Source of the DNA: an uncultured Collinsella sp.
GTDB lineage: Bacteria; Actinomycetota; Coriobacteriia; Coriobacteriales; Coriobacteriaceae
Direction: 5' to 3'
DNA length: 40,069 nt
Assembly (NCBI GenBank): GCA_959602645.1
Contig: CAUGTZ010000022.1
Coordinates: 1 to 40,069, forward strand
A program made the position numbers and the translations under genes. This document shows, one piece after another, positions 7,116 to 16,109 of the stretch. Below the pieces are notes generated by a model, which was not told the origin of the DNA, searched no databases, and worked only from the letters and a program-made list of their open reading frames with translations. Every line of letters begins with the position of its first letter. The first letter of the stretch is position 1.

Positions 7116-7880
7116 ATGGCAGGAAGACGCGAGAAACTGCGCCGCGTCGGGATCATCCCCGAATATCGCGGTTTTACCCCCGATGGCCTGGCGAGCGGAG
7201 ACGCCATCGACATGACAGTCGACGAGCTCGAGGTGCTGCGCCTATGCGACCTCGGAAGCCTCAATCAGGAGGCTGTCGCCCAGCACATGGGCATTGCCCG
7301 CGCCACGGTGGCGGCAATCTGCAGTCGCGCGCATCGGAAGGTGGCAAACGCGCTTGTCAATGGACGGGCGCTCGTAATCGAGGGCGGAAATATCGCGTAC
7401 TCCCCTATCACCACGACAACGGCCGCATGGCCAGCAAAGGAGGTCGACACCATGAGGGTGGCAACGACGTACGACAACGGCAACATCTTTATGCACTTTG
7501 GCCGCAGCGAGCAGTTCAAGATCTATGACATCCAGGACGGCAAGGTGCTCAACGAGCAGGTCGTAGGCACCGGCGGCACCGGTCACGGCGCCCTAGCGGG
7601 CCTGCTCGCCAACGGCGGCGTCGACACGCTCATCTGCGGAGGCATCGGCGGTGGCGCTATCAACGCGCTTGCTCAAGCCGGCATCACCGTCTATGCGGGA
7701 GCCCAGGGCAGCTGCGATGCGTGCGTCGAGGCCCTCATTGCCGGCACGCTCGCACAGAACGGCGAGGCCACGTGCGGCTGCCACGGCCATGACCACGAGC
7801 ATTCCCATGAGCATGGCGAGTCCTGTGGCTGCCACGGCCATCACGAGCACGAGGACCATGAGGGCTGCGGTTGCCACTAG
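7116..7880 (+). CDS. DUF134 regulator fused to NifX/NafY-like domain
   Basis: A 254-residue fusion. Residues 1-105 match the DUF134/UPF0251 family (REKLRRVGIIPEYRGFTP, then MTVDELEVLRLCDLGSLNQEAVAQHMGIARATV), a predicted helix-turn-helix DNA-binding domain. Residues 113-212 match the dinitrogenase iron-molybdenum cofactor family (MRVATTYDNGNIFMHFGRSEQFKIYDI, GGIGGGAINAL), which binds metal clusters. Residues 220-254 form a His/Cys tail with three CGCH units, 12 His and 6 Cys in 35 residues. The ATG at 7116 has AAAAGGAG five bases upstream; the frame is open further back but crosses the promoter. Paired palindromes flank that promoter, suggesting autoregulation by a metal-sensing protein (inference). 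A second strong start lies inside the gene at 7452. No nitrogenase genes are nearby. Confidence 0.88.
   Translation: MAGRREKLRRVGIIPEYRGFTPDGLASGDAIDMTVDELEVLRLCDLGSLNQEAVAQHMGIARATVAAICSRAHRKVANALVNGRALVIEGGNIAYSPITTTTAAWPAKEVDTMRVATTYDNGNIFMHFGRSEQFKIYDIQDGKVLNEQVVGTGGTGHGALAGLLANGGVDTLICGGIGGGAINALAQAGITVYAGAQGSCDACVEALIAGTLAQNGEATCGCHGHDHEHSHEHGESCGCHGHHEHEDHEGCGCH
7436..7454 (+). promoter_or_regulatory. Internal ribosome-binding site and start
   Basis: AAAGGAGG (7436-7443) lies eight bases before the in-frame ATG at 7452, which is the first residue of the NifX/NafY-like domain. This is a better Shine-Dalgarno than that of most genes in the window and could yield a separate 142-residue protein. 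Confidence 0.6.
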
Positions 7881-7938
7881 CGGCAAAGACCCTGGCGCGA
7901 ACGCACTTCCACGCGCGCAAACAAACGACGAACTAACG

Positions 7939-7976
7939 GCGAAGGCCGCCTGGAATACCATCCAGGCGGCCTTCGC
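7939..7976. terminator. Perfect 16-bp stem between convergent genes
   Basis: GCGAAGGCCGCCTGGA at 7939-7954 and its exact complement at 7961-7976 enclose a 6-nt loop. It lies between the convergent ends of the DUF134-NifX gene and ffh and likely terminates both. There is no strong U-run. Confidence 0.7.
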
Positions 7977-7996
7977 TGCACTCAGCTAACCAGCCG

Positions 7997-9472
7997 TTAC
8001 TTTTTATTGCGCATCTGCGCTTCCATCTGGCGCAGCAGCTCCATATCGGACTTGGGACCGCCCGTACCCAGGCCGCCCATGCCGCCCAGACCCATAGCGT
8101 CCAGGCCAGGGATATTGGGCATGCGCATCTTCTTGCCCTTCTTTCCCTTTTTGCCCTTCTTGCCGCCGGCCTGTGCCTGATTGGCCATCGTGCGCATGCG
8201 GCCCATCATCTTGTTCATCTCGCCCCACTGCTTCATAAGGCCATTGACCTCGGTGGGGGTCACACCGGCGCCCTTGGCGATACGCGCGCGACGCTGGCCG
8301 TTGATGATGGAGGGACGCAGGCGCTCCTCCTTGGTCATCGACATGATGATGGCCTCGTTCTTATCGAAGATGCCCTCGTCCAGATTGCCGCCCATCTGGT
8401 TGAGTGCACGCTGACCACCGGGAAGCATGCCCAGGATGCCCTTCATGCCACCCATCTTCTTGACGGCTTTCATCTGGTCAAGCATATCGTTCATGGTGAA
8501 GCCCTCGCGCAGCATACGCTCGGCGGCCTCGAGCTGCTCGGCATCGGCAGCCTCCTGGGCCTTCTCGATAATACCAACGACATCGCCCATGCCCAAGATT
8601 CGCTTGGCCATGCGGTCGGGGTAGAACGGCTCAAGCGAATCGGGCTTCTCGCCCATACTCACGAACTTGATGGGCTTGCCGGTCACCTGACGCACCGAAA
8701 GTGCGCCACCGCCACGGGCGTCACCGTCGAGCTTGGAGATAATCACACCATCAAAGTCGGTGCGATCGGCGAAGGTCGAGACGACGTTGACGATATCCTG
8801 GCCAGTCATGGCATCGACGACCATCAGCACCTGGTCGGGCTTGACGGCCTTCTTGATGTCGACTGCCTCCTGCATCATCTGCTCGTCGATCTGAAGACGA
8901 CCGGCGGTATCGACGATCACCACGTCGCGCAGGTGGTCGACGGCCTCCTGGATGGCGCCCTTGGCGATGTCGACCGGGTGCGCACCGTCGCCGCGGAAGA
9001 CCGGTACGCCAATCTCGCCACCGAGCGTGGCCAGCTGGTCGGCAGCGGCGGGACGGTAGACGTCGCACGCTGCGAGCAACGGCGAGCGGCCCTGCTTCTT
9101 GAGCAGGTAGGCAAGCTTTACGGCTGCCGTGGTCTTACCGGAGCCCTGCAGGCCCACGAGCATAATGACATTGGGAATGCGGTTACTAAAGACGAGCTTG
9201 CTCTCAGTGGAGCCGAGCATCTCGGTGAGCTCGTCGAGCACGATCTTGACGACGTTTTGCGCCGGCGACAGCGACTCCATGACCTCGGCGGTCATACAGC
9301 GCTCTTTGGTCTTGGCGACGAACTCCTTGACGACCTTAAAATTGACGTCGGCCTCGAGCAGCGCCATGCGAATGTCGCGCATGGCCGAAGTAATATCGGC
9401 CTCGGTCAGCTTACCCTTGCCGCGCAGGCGGTCAAATGTGTCGTTGAGGCGATCGCTCAGGGAATCAAACAC
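7997..9472 (-). CDS. ffh: Signal recognition particle protein Ffh (SRP54)
   Basis: GTPase subunit of the signal recognition particle; it binds signal peptides emerging from ribosomes and, with SRP RNA, docks at FtsY. The 491-residue protein has an N domain (1-90), a G domain with GLQGSGKTT near 107-115, DVYRPAA, DTAGRLQIDEQMM and SKLDGDARGGGAL, and a Met-rich M domain ending in a Lys/Gly/Met-rich tail. The tail carries a GKKGKKGKKGKK run, probably RNA-contacting. The start is GTG at 9472, with AAGGAG six bases upstream that overlaps the ftsY stop region. It is the last gene of the long asp23-to-ffh run and is followed by a strong hairpin. Confidence 0.97.
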   Translation of the reverse strand: MFDSLSDRLNDTFDRLRGKGKLTEADITSAMRDIRMALLEADVNFKVVKEFVAKTKERCMTAEVMESLSPAQNVVKIVLDELTEMLGSTESKLVFSNRIPNVIMLVGLQGSGKTTAAVKLAYLLKKQGRSPLLAACDVYRPAAADQLATLGGEIGVPVFRGDGAHPVDIAKGAIQEAVDHLRDVVIVDTAGRLQIDEQMMQEAVDIKKAVKPDQVLMVVDAMTGQDIVNVVSTFADRTDFDGVIISKLDGDARGGGALSVRQVTGKPIKFVSMGEKPDSLEPFYPDRMAKRILGMGDVVGIIEKAQEAADAEQLEAAERMLREGFTMNDMLDQMKAVKKMGGMKGILGMLPGGQRALNQMGGNLDEGIFDKNEAIIMSMTKEERLRPSIINGQRRARIAKGAGVTPTEVNGLMKQWGEMNKMMGRMRTMANQAQAGGKKGKKGKKGKKMRMPNIPGLDAMGLGGMGGLGTGGPKSDMELLRQMEAQMRNKK

Positions 9473-9482
9473 TGGTTACTCC

Positions 9483-10400
9483 TTAGTTGGACTCGCCCAC
9501 CAGGGCGCGGCAGAAATCTTTTGCATTAAACTCCTGCAGGTCATCGACCTGCTCGCCCACGCCGATGCGCAGAATCGGGAGCTTGAGCTTCTCGGCCACG
9601 GCCATGGCGATACCGCCCTTAGCCGTACCGTCGAGCTTAGTCATGATAATACCGTCCAGGCCCAGCGCCTCGTTAAACTCGAGCGCCTGGTTCAGACCGT
9701 TCTGACCAGTGGCGGCATCGATCACAAGCACGACCGAAACCGGCATGGGACCGGCGGCCATATTGGCGGCGCGCTTACGCGTCACGTTGACCACCTTGGC
9801 GAGCTCGCGCATGAGCTCGGGGCTCGTGTGCAGACGGCCGGCGGTATCGATGAGCACCAGGTCGCTGCCGCGCTTATCGGCCTCGTCGAGCACGTCATAG
9901 CACACGCTCGCCGGATCGGAGCCGCGGTCACGCTTGATGACGGGCACGCCGGCACGCTGGCCCCACACATCGAGCTGCTCGATGGCGGCGGCGCGGAAGG
10001 TGTCGGCCGAACCGATCACCACGTTCTTGCCGCGGGCGGCCATGGCGCTCGCAATCTTGCCGACCGTCGTGGTCTTGCCGGCACCGTTGATGCCGACAAA
10101 CAGCACGCAGCTCGGCGTGTCGGAAAACGGATCGCGTTCAACAGGCACAAAATGGCCCTCGAGCTGCTCGGCCAGGGCGCGACGAAGCTGCGGGGCGGTC
10201 TTAAGGTTCTTCTTGGCCGCGGCGTCACGCAAGTCATCGGAGACCTGAATGGCGACCTCGGCACCCATGTCACCCATGACGAGGGTGTCCTCAAGGTCCT
10301 CCCAAAAATCCTCGTCGACCTCGCCGCCAAAATAAAAGACCTCGTTAAGGGCCTCGCGGCTGCGCTCAAGTCCGCGTGAGAGTGCGTCAAAGAATCCCAT
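9483..10400 (-). CDS. ftsY: Signal recognition particle receptor FtsY
   Basis: Membrane-associated GTPase receptor that releases SRP-ribosome complexes to the Sec translocon. The 305-residue protein begins with an amphipathic NG-domain helix (MGFFDALSRGLERSREALNEVF) and lacks the long acidic A domain seen in Escherichia coli. G-domain motifs are GINGAGKTTTVGKIA near 105-119, DTFRAAAIEQL, DTAGRLHT, and MTKLDGTAKGG. Its ATG overlaps the smc stop by one base (TAATG), indicating translational coupling. Placing ftsY directly before ffh puts both partners of the SRP pathway in one transcript. Confidence 0.97.
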   Translation of the reverse strand: MGFFDALSRGLERSREALNEVFYFGGEVDEDFWEDLEDTLVMGDMGAEVAIQVSDDLRDAAAKKNLKTAPQLRRALAEQLEGHFVPVERDPFSDTPSCVLFVGINGAGKTTTVGKIASAMAARGKNVVIGSADTFRAAAIEQLDVWGQRAGVPVIKRDRGSDPASVCYDVLDEADKRGSDLVLIDTAGRLHTSPELMRELAKVVNVTRKRAANMAAGPMPVSVVLVIDAATGQNGLNQALEFNEALGLDGIIMTKLDGTAKGGIAMAVAEKLKLPILRIGVGEQVDDLQEFNAKDFCRALVGESN

Positions 10401-13400
10401 TATGCATTCACGACCTTTCCGGTTTCGCGATCGAGTTTTTGCGAGACGACGCGACTGACGCCGTCGGCTTGCATCGAAACGCCGTAGAGAACGTCAGCAT
10501 CCTCCATAGTACGGCGCTGATGCGAGATTACCAAGAGCTGCGTATCGGAACGCAGCACATCGAGGGCGCCGATGAGCTTAGACAGGTTGGCGTCGTCGAG
10601 CGCCGCCTCGACCTCGTCCAGCACATAGAACGGCACCGTGCGCGTACGGTACACGGCAAAGAGCAGTGCGAGCGCCGTCAGGCTCTTCTCGCCACCCGAC
10701 ATGAGCATCATCTTGGTGATGCGCTTGCCGCGCGGCTGCGCCACGACCTCAATGCCCGTCTCGGCCGGATGCTCGGGATCGGTCATCTCAAGGTGAGCCT
10801 GACCGCCTGGGAAAAGCATGGCGAAGATCTCGCGGAAATTCGCATCAACCTTCTCAAACGTCACTAGGAACGCCTTGCGCATCTTGCGATCGATCGCCAC
10901 GGTGATCTTGGTAAGCGCCTTGCGCGCGCTCTCAAGATCGGCCAGCTGCTCCTCGATGTAATCGGCACGGCGCTTGAGCTGCTCGTACTCCTCCATGGCG
11001 ACCTGGTTCACAGGACCCAGGTTGTTGATCTGGCGCACGAGTTGGTTAAGCTCGCGCTCGGCGGCATCGCGATCGGTGGGCGCCGGCAGCATGAGCGCTT
11101 CCTCGAGCACCGTGGTACCGTCGGCGGTGATGGCCTTGATGGCAGCCTCGACCTGCACCTCGAGCTTGCCGCGCGCCACCTTGAACTCATTTTGCGTCGT
11201 GGCGGCAACATCGACCCTCTCTTTGGCGCGGGCGACCTCGGTCTTGGCGTCCTCGATGGTCTTCTTAAGCGAAGCCGAGTCCGCCTCCTCAAGCGATGCC
11301 TGATCGCGCAGGCGCGCAGCCCAGTCCGAGGCGCGCTCCAACAGGGCAGAATAGCGCTCATGCATGGGATCGACGCGAAGGCGCAGCAGCTCGAGCGAGC
11401 GTGAGGCCTGACGCGTCCCGCGGATACGACGGTCGATACCCTCAAGGCGATGCTCAAGATCGGGCACGCGGCCCTTCAGCGAACGCAGGCGCTCGCTCGT
11501 CTGAGCCAGGCGCACCTTAGCGTCGGCGAGCTTACCGGCGGCCTCGGAGTCATCGCGCCGAACGCGATCGAGATCGTCGTTGGCCTCGGCAATCTGCAAG
11601 CCCAAGTCACTCGCCTGCGCACGGGCCTCGTCACGTGAACGGGTAAGTTCATCCACGCGCGGACGTGCGGCACGTACGGCCTCGGCAGCCTGCTCGCGGC
11701 GCTTGGAAATCCGTACCCGCTCGACCTCGGCATTGTTGGCACTCTGCTCCAGGCGGCCGATCTCGGACAGCAGGGAGCGACGCTCGCCCTCAAGGCGGGC
11801 AATCTCGCCGGCAGCATCGCCCTCGGCAGCATGGGCCTCCTCAACGGCAGTATTGGCCTCGACGACCTGATCCGAAACATGCTCAAACACGGCAGCGAGA
11901 TCGGGCTCCAGGCCTTCCAGCTCGCGGATACGACGTTTACGCTCCAAGGCACCCGAAGCCTCGCCGGCATCAAGCCCCACGCGAACCAGGCCGCCACAGC
12001 TCACGCGGGCACCATCGGGCGTCACGTAGGTCACACCGTCAACGACGGGCGCGGCCAGCGCGGCGGCCAAGTCGTCGACCACGTAATAGCCGCCGAGCAA
12101 TGCCTCGACGACCGGACCGTAGCCCGCACGCACGGACAGACGATCAACAAGACGGGTACCGGCGGCACCCTCGGCAGCCGCAGAGCCACTCACGCTGCGC
12201 GCCACCAGCAGCGCCTCGCCCGAGGCCTTCTTCTGGTCCAGGGCGGCGCGACCGGCGCGCTCAAGTGCGGCAGCATTATCGAACAACAGGGCATCGATAT
12301 CGCCGGCGAGCAGCTGCTCAACCAGGCCCTCAAGCTCACGAGGGGCCTCGAGCACATCGCCCAGACGACCCGAAACATCGTCGCCCAGCGCGCCCACCAG
12401 ACGGCTTACAAGCGGCGAGCTGTCGGCCATGCGGGCATCGAGCTTCTTTTGGCTGGCGAGCTCCGAGCGCACCTCGGACAGCTTGTTGCGCGCCTCGCCC
12501 TCGCGGGCACGCAGGTCCTTAAGGGCAGCGCGCGCCGTCTCGGTGGCCTCGCGCGCATCGCTCTGGGCCTGACGAGCCGCCTCAAGGGCGCTCTCAAGCT
12601 CCTCAGCACGGTTGCGGCGGCTCTCAAGCGATGCCGTGACCTCCTCGAGCTGCTCATCGATCTGCTCCAGGCGCGAGGCATACATGTTGTCCTCGACCTC
12701 GGCGTTGCTCAGCGAGTCCTTCACCTTGGCGAGCTCGAGCGCAGCATTATCGGCAACACGCTGCACATCGCGCTGTTCGCGCGTGAGCTGCGAAATCTGA
12801 TTGTCGAGCGCAACGCGCCGCTCGTGGAGCTCGGCGGCGGCAGGACCAGCGGCGTCAACGTCCTCCTGGGCTTGCATATGCGCGCCGGTCACTTCCTCGA
12901 GCTGGGCGCGCGCGTCCTCGAGCTCCTCGACCACGCGACGGCGCTGATGCTCGGAGCTTGAGATCTGGCCGCGCATGTCGGACAGGCGCGACACCATGTT
13001 ATGGCCCTTTTCCTCGAGCAGACGCATGTCTGAGTTAATGCGACCGACCACATCTTGCATATGGCGGCGCTGCTCGCCCAAGTCGCCCACAAACAGGCCC
13101 TTTTCTTCGAGCATAACTTGGAGCTTCTCGAGCTCACGCTCCTTTTCACCCAAGCGGTATTGCGCAAGCTCAAGCTCGGCGGCGCCCTCCTTAGAGCGGC
13201 TCTCCAGGTCGTTCCACTGCGATTGCAGCGAACGCAGCTCGTCGACGGCCAGCATCTGCGTAAGCTCGTTCGCGCGCGAGGACAGTTCTTTGTACTTGCG
13301 CGCGCGATCGACCTGACGCTCCAGCGGCCGCAGCTGACGGGCAATCTCCTTATTGATGTCGCGGGCACGGGTCAGGTGCTCGTCCATCGATTTAATCTTT

Positions 13401-13936
13401 TTGAGCGCACGTTCCTTGCGACGCTTGTGTTTGGAGATGCCGGCGGCCTCCTCAATGAGGGCACGGCGCTCCTCGGGGCGGCTCTGCAAAATGGCATCGA
13501 GCTTGCCCTGGCTAATGATGGAATGCGTATCCTTGCCCAGGCCCGAGTCGTGCAGGATGTCCTGAATGTCCATCAGGCGGCACGGGCTCGAGTTGATGAG
13601 GTACTCGCTTTCGCCCGAGCGGTACATACGACGGGTGATGGCGACCTCGTCAAAGTCGACGGGCAGCATATGGTCCGAGTTATCGAGCACCAGCGTGACC
13701 TCGGCCACGCCCACCGGCTTGCGCGCCGACGAGCCCGAGAAAATGACGTCTTCCATGGCCTGGCCGCGCAGCTGCTTGGCGCTCTGCTCGCCCAGGACCC
13801 ACAGAATCGAGTCGGAGATGTTCGATTTTCCCGAGCCGTTGGGACCGACGATGACGGTTAGGCCCGGCTCAAACGTCATATGGGCGCGGTCGGCAAACGA
13901 CTTGAACCCTTTGAGCGTGAGGGACTTGAGATACAC
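10400..13936 (-). CDS. smc: Chromosome segregation ATPase Smc
   Basis: Core subunit of the SMC-ScpAB condensin that compacts and orients the chromosome. The 1,178-residue protein has the full plan: N-terminal ATPase half with Walker A GPNGSGKSN at 31-39, a long coiled coil, a hinge around residues 500-650 (LVSRLVGALGDDVSGRLGDV onward), the return coiled coil, and the C-terminal half with signature LMSGGEKSLTALALLFAVY and Walker B VLDEVEAALDD. The start is GTG at 13936 with GAGG upstream, 10 bp after the rnc stop; the stop overlaps ftsY. The rnc-smc-ftsY order is widely conserved. Confidence 0.97.
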   Translation of the reverse strand: MYLKSLTLKGFKSFADRAHMTFEPGLTVIVGPNGSGKSNISDSILWVLGEQSAKQLRGQAMEDVIFSGSSARKPVGVAEVTLVLDNSDHMLPVDFDEVAITRRMYRSGESEYLINSSPCRLMDIQDILHDSGLGKDTHSIISQGKLDAILQSRPEERRALIEEAAGISKHKRRKERALKKIKSMDEHLTRARDINKEIARQLRPLERQVDRARKYKELSSRANELTQMLAVDELRSLQSQWNDLESRSKEGAAELELAQYRLGEKERELEKLQVMLEEKGLFVGDLGEQRRHMQDVVGRINSDMRLLEEKGHNMVSRLSDMRGQISSSEHQRRRVVEELEDARAQLEEVTGAHMQAQEDVDAAGPAAAELHERRVALDNQISQLTREQRDVQRVADNAALELAKVKDSLSNAEVEDNMYASRLEQIDEQLEEVTASLESRRNRAEELESALEAARQAQSDAREATETARAALKDLRAREGEARNKLSEVRSELASQKKLDARMADSSPLVSRLVGALGDDVSGRLGDVLEAPRELEGLVEQLLAGDIDALLFDNAAALERAGRAALDQKKASGEALLVARSVSGSAAAEGAAGTRLVDRLSVRAGYGPVVEALLGGYYVVDDLAAALAAPVVDGVTYVTPDGARVSCGGLVRVGLDAGEASGALERKRRIRELEGLEPDLAAVFEHVSDQVVEANTAVEEAHAAEGDAAGEIARLEGERRSLLSEIGRLEQSANNAEVERVRISKRREQAAEAVRAARPRVDELTRSRDEARAQASDLGLQIAEANDDLDRVRRDDSEAAGKLADAKVRLAQTSERLRSLKGRVPDLEHRLEGIDRRIRGTRQASRSLELLRLRVDPMHERYSALLERASDWAARLRDQASLEEADSASLKKTIEDAKTEVARAKERVDVAATTQNEFKVARGKLEVQVEAAIKAITADGTTVLEEALMLPAPTDRDAAERELNQLVRQINNLGPVNQVAMEEYEQLKRRADYIEEQLADLESARKALTKITVAIDRKMRKAFLVTFEKVDANFREIFAMLFPGGQAHLEMTDPEHPAETGIEVVAQPRGKRITKMMLMSGGEKSLTALALLFAVYRTRTVPFYVLDEVEAALDDANLSKLIGALDVLRSDTQLLVISHQRRTMEDADVLYGVSMQADGVSRVVSQKLDRETGKVVNA

Positions 13937-13946
13937 GGTTCCTCGC

Positions 13947-14672
13947 TTAAACAGGCTTCTTGTTGAGAATCACGCCGTTGGTGGTGTAGCCCATGCGGTC
14001 GAGCGCCTCGAGTGCGGCAGCTCCCTCGGCCTCCTTCTTGGAGGAACCGGTGCCGCGGCCCTGGCGAATACCGTCGATGAGCACCACAGCGGTAAAGGTC
14101 GGTGCGTGCGCCGGGCCCTCGGAGCCGACCAGCTTATACGCAGGAGGCTCGTGGCCGTCTGCCTGCACGCACTCCTGCAAGAACGACTTGGGGTTCCCGG
14201 GGTGCTCGGCACGCTCGGTGGCCAGGTGCGGCTTAAGCGTACGGTGGATGAACTGCGCCGCTGCATCCCAACCGGCATCCAGATACAGGGCGCCCACGAG
14301 CGACTCATAGACGTTCTCGAGCGCCGAGTGCAGGCCACGGGCGCCGGTACCGGTCTCGGAGGCACCGAAGATGATGATGTCGTCGATGCCCAGCTCATGG
14401 GACACCTCGGACAGCGTGGTGCCCGAGACGAGCGACACCTTCAGGCGCGTAAGCTTGCCCTCGTCAAACTCCGGATAGGACTCAAAGAGCGAACGGGCAA
14501 CCACGGCGCCCAAAATGGAATCGCCCAAAAACTCAAGACGCTCATAGCTCGCCGAGACGGGCTGACCCTCCACGGCAGAGGGGTGCGTGAGCGCCGCGCG
14601 CAGCAGCACCTTGTTATTGAACTCGTGGCCCAGGATTTCCTGGGCGCGCGCGAGTCGTTGAGATAGAGCCAA
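13947..14672 (-). CDS. rnc: Ribonuclease III
   Basis: Double-strand-specific endoribonuclease that processes rRNA precursors and structured mRNAs. The 241-residue protein has the signature ERLEFLGDSIL near 43-53 with its metal-binding acidic residues, ENVYESLVGALYLD near 120 (second acidic set), and a C-terminal double-stranded-RNA-binding domain (FLQECVQADGHEPPAYKLVGSEGPAH to KKEAEGAAALEAL). The start is the rare codon TTG at 14672, supported by AAGGAGG eight bases upstream and a 3-bp gap from acpP. Confidence 0.96.
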   Translation of the reverse strand: MALSQRLARAQEILGHEFNNKVLLRAALTHPSAVEGQPVSASYERLEFLGDSILGAVVARSLFESYPEFDEGKLTRLKVSLVSGTTLSEVSHELGIDDIIIFGASETGTGARGLHSALENVYESLVGALYLDAGWDAAAQFIHRTLKPHLATERAEHPGNPKSFLQECVQADGHEPPAYKLVGSEGPAHAPTFTAVVLIDGIRQGRGTGSSKKEAEGAAALEALDRMGYTTNGVILNKKPV

Positions 14673-14675
14673 GAC

Positions 14676-14918
14676 TTAGGCCTCCTTGGCGTTTTCAATA
14701 GCGTCGACAGCGTCGGCGACAGAGTTGAGCGACAGCAGGGTCTCGTCATCGATCTCGAGGTCGAACTCGTCCTCGATGGCCGTCACCAGCTGCAGGCGCT
14801 CGAGCGAATCGGCATCGAGATCGTCAAAAGTGGTCTCGTCGCTAATGTCGGCGACATCGACGCCCAGCACGTCAGCGGCGACTTCGGCGATCTTATCGAA
14901 GATTTCGGAGCGGTCCAT
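14676..14918 (-). CDS. acpP: Acyl carrier protein
   Basis: Carries growing acyl chains on a 4'-phosphopantetheine arm in type II fatty-acid synthesis. The 80-residue, strongly acidic protein has the attachment serine at position 38 in the motif DADSLERLQLV. GAGGAAG precedes the ATG. It lies in the classical plsX-acpP-rnc arrangement. The 124-bp gap to plsX is unusually long for this run and contains a possible -10 box (TAGAAT on the minus strand) and a small hairpin (GGTGCTGC/GCGGCACC), so acpP may also have its own promoter; the evidence for that is weak. Confidence 0.96.
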   Translation of the reverse strand: MDRSEIFDKIAEVAADVLGVDVADISDETTFDDLDADSLERLQLVTAIEDEFDLEIDDETLLSLNSVADAVDAIENAKEA

Positions 14919-15042
14919 AGCGCTTCCTCTCGTATTGCGTGAACATCAACGCGCTGGTGCCGCAAGTGCAGCACCAAGACACGGTTTTGATTCTACCCCA
15001 CGACGAAGGCCGCGAGGCACATAACGACGCTCTAACTCGCTC

Positions 15043-16062
15043 CTACAAAACGATGCCGTCCATAGAGTTGGCGACGTTCTCGACAAGCCCGGCGCGCACG
15101 GCCTCCGCCGCGGCGAGCGTACCGTTTTTGACGGCCTCGACCGAGGTGGCACCGTGGCCGATCAGGACCACGCCACGCAGGCCCAGCAGAATGGCGCCGC
15201 CCTTAGCATCGCCCGAGAGCTTTGCCTTGATCTCGCGCATCTGCTTTTTGATGAGCAACGCGGCGATCTTGGTGCCGAGCGAAGCCATAAAGGCGCCCTT
15301 GAGCTCTTGCAGCAAAAACTTAGCGGCGCCCTCGGTTGCCTTGAGCGCGATGTTGCCCGACATGCCATCGGCAACGACGACGTCAAAGTTACCCGAGGTC
15401 AGGTCGGTGCCCTCGCAGTTGCCCACAAAGCCGGGAACGGCGGCCTTCATGGCGGGGAAGCACGCCTTGGTAAAGTTGGAGCCCTTCTCGTCCTCGGTGC
15501 CATTGCCGAGCAGACCGACGCGGGGATGCTCAATGCCCAGGACGACGCGCGCATAGGCGCTACCCATCTGGGCAAAACGCACCATGTCGTCGACCTCGAC
15601 ATCAGGGTTGGCGCCCATGTCGCACAGTACCGTCAGGCCGCCGGCGCGGTTGGGCAATGCATTAGTGAGGCACGGACGCACCGGCTGCTTCTTGCCCTCG
15701 GCCTGATACCTAAATGGCGTCACGTAGGCGGTAGCGGCAGCGGTCATGGCGCCGGTGGAGCCGGCAGAGAAGAAAGCGTCCGCGTTGCCCTTCTTGATAG
15801 CGCGGCAGGCAAGCACGATCGAGGACTTGCGCTTGGTCATCACGGCTCGAATGGGATCGTCATCCATGGCGATGACATCGGGCGCCTCCAAGGCCTCAAC
15901 GCGAGCGTGAGCCGCGGCAAAGGGGTTCACGATCTCTGCGGGACCGACGGCCAAGACCTCGATATCGGGATCCGCCGCAAGCGCCGCCTCGATACCGTCG
16001 AGGACAACCTGAGGCTTCTCGTCTCCGCCCACAACGTCTACACAAACGCGAACGTTACTCAT
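15043..16062 (-). CDS. plsX: Phosphate acyltransferase PlsX
   Basis: Converts acyl-ACP to acyl-phosphate, the donor used by PlsY in the first step of phospholipid synthesis. The 339-residue protein shows the family N terminus VRVCVDVVGGDEKP, SAGSTGAMTAAA near 100, LTVLCDMGANPDV near 145, VGLLGNGTEDEKGS near 185, and VVVADGMSGNIALKATEG near 230. The frame opens two codons earlier, but AAGGAG sits only one base from that ATG and seven from the ATG at 16062, which is therefore chosen. The preceding gene is rpmF, separated by a terminator-like hairpin. Products of fakA in the same run (acyl-phosphates) enter the same pathway. Confidence 0.95.
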   Translation of the reverse strand: MSNVRVCVDVVGGDEKPQVVLDGIEAALAADPDIEVLAVGPAEIVNPFAAAHARVEALEAPDVIAMDDDPIRAVMTKRKSSIVLACRAIKKGNADAFFSAGSTGAMTAAATAYVTPFRYQAEGKKQPVRPCLTNALPNRAGGLTVLCDMGANPDVEVDDMVRFAQMGSAYARVVLGIEHPRVGLLGNGTEDEKGSNFTKACFPAMKAAVPGFVGNCEGTDLTSGNFDVVVADGMSGNIALKATEGAAKFLLQELKGAFMASLGTKIAALLIKKQMREIKAKLSGDAKGGAILLGLRGVVLIGHGATSVEAVKNGTLAAAEAVRAGLVENVANSMDGIVL

Positions 16063-16079
16063 ATACATGCTCCTTATAC

Positions 16080-16109
16080 AAAAATGGCCGACTCATTGAG
16101 CCGGCCATT
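16080..16109 (-). terminator. Terminator-like hairpin between rpmF and plsX
   Basis: In minus-strand RNA AAUGGCCG pairs with CGGCCAUU (plus 16083-16109), with an inner CUCA/UGAG pairing, and is followed by five U residues. Its position inside a same-strand run suggests partial termination that would raise rpmF over plsX. A 14-bp palindrome (GTTCCAGTTGGAAC, 16113-16126) lies beside it. Confidence 0.6.

Noticed and set aside
6950..7264. A 105-codon N-terminal extension of thyA
   Set aside because: It runs through the divergent promoter and palindrome region, is not family-like, and AGGAGGG directly precedes the internal ATG at 6949.
7953..7976. SRP (4.5S) RNA next to ffh
   Set aside because: The hairpin at 7939-7976 lacks the conserved SRP RNA tetraloop and asymmetric-loop motif and is simply the convergent terminator.
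8110..8170. Short repeats in the ffh tail resembling a small repeat array
   Set aside because: They encode the Gly-Lys-Lys run of the Ffh C terminus, not a CRISPR or satellite. No CRISPR-like spaced repeats exist in the window.
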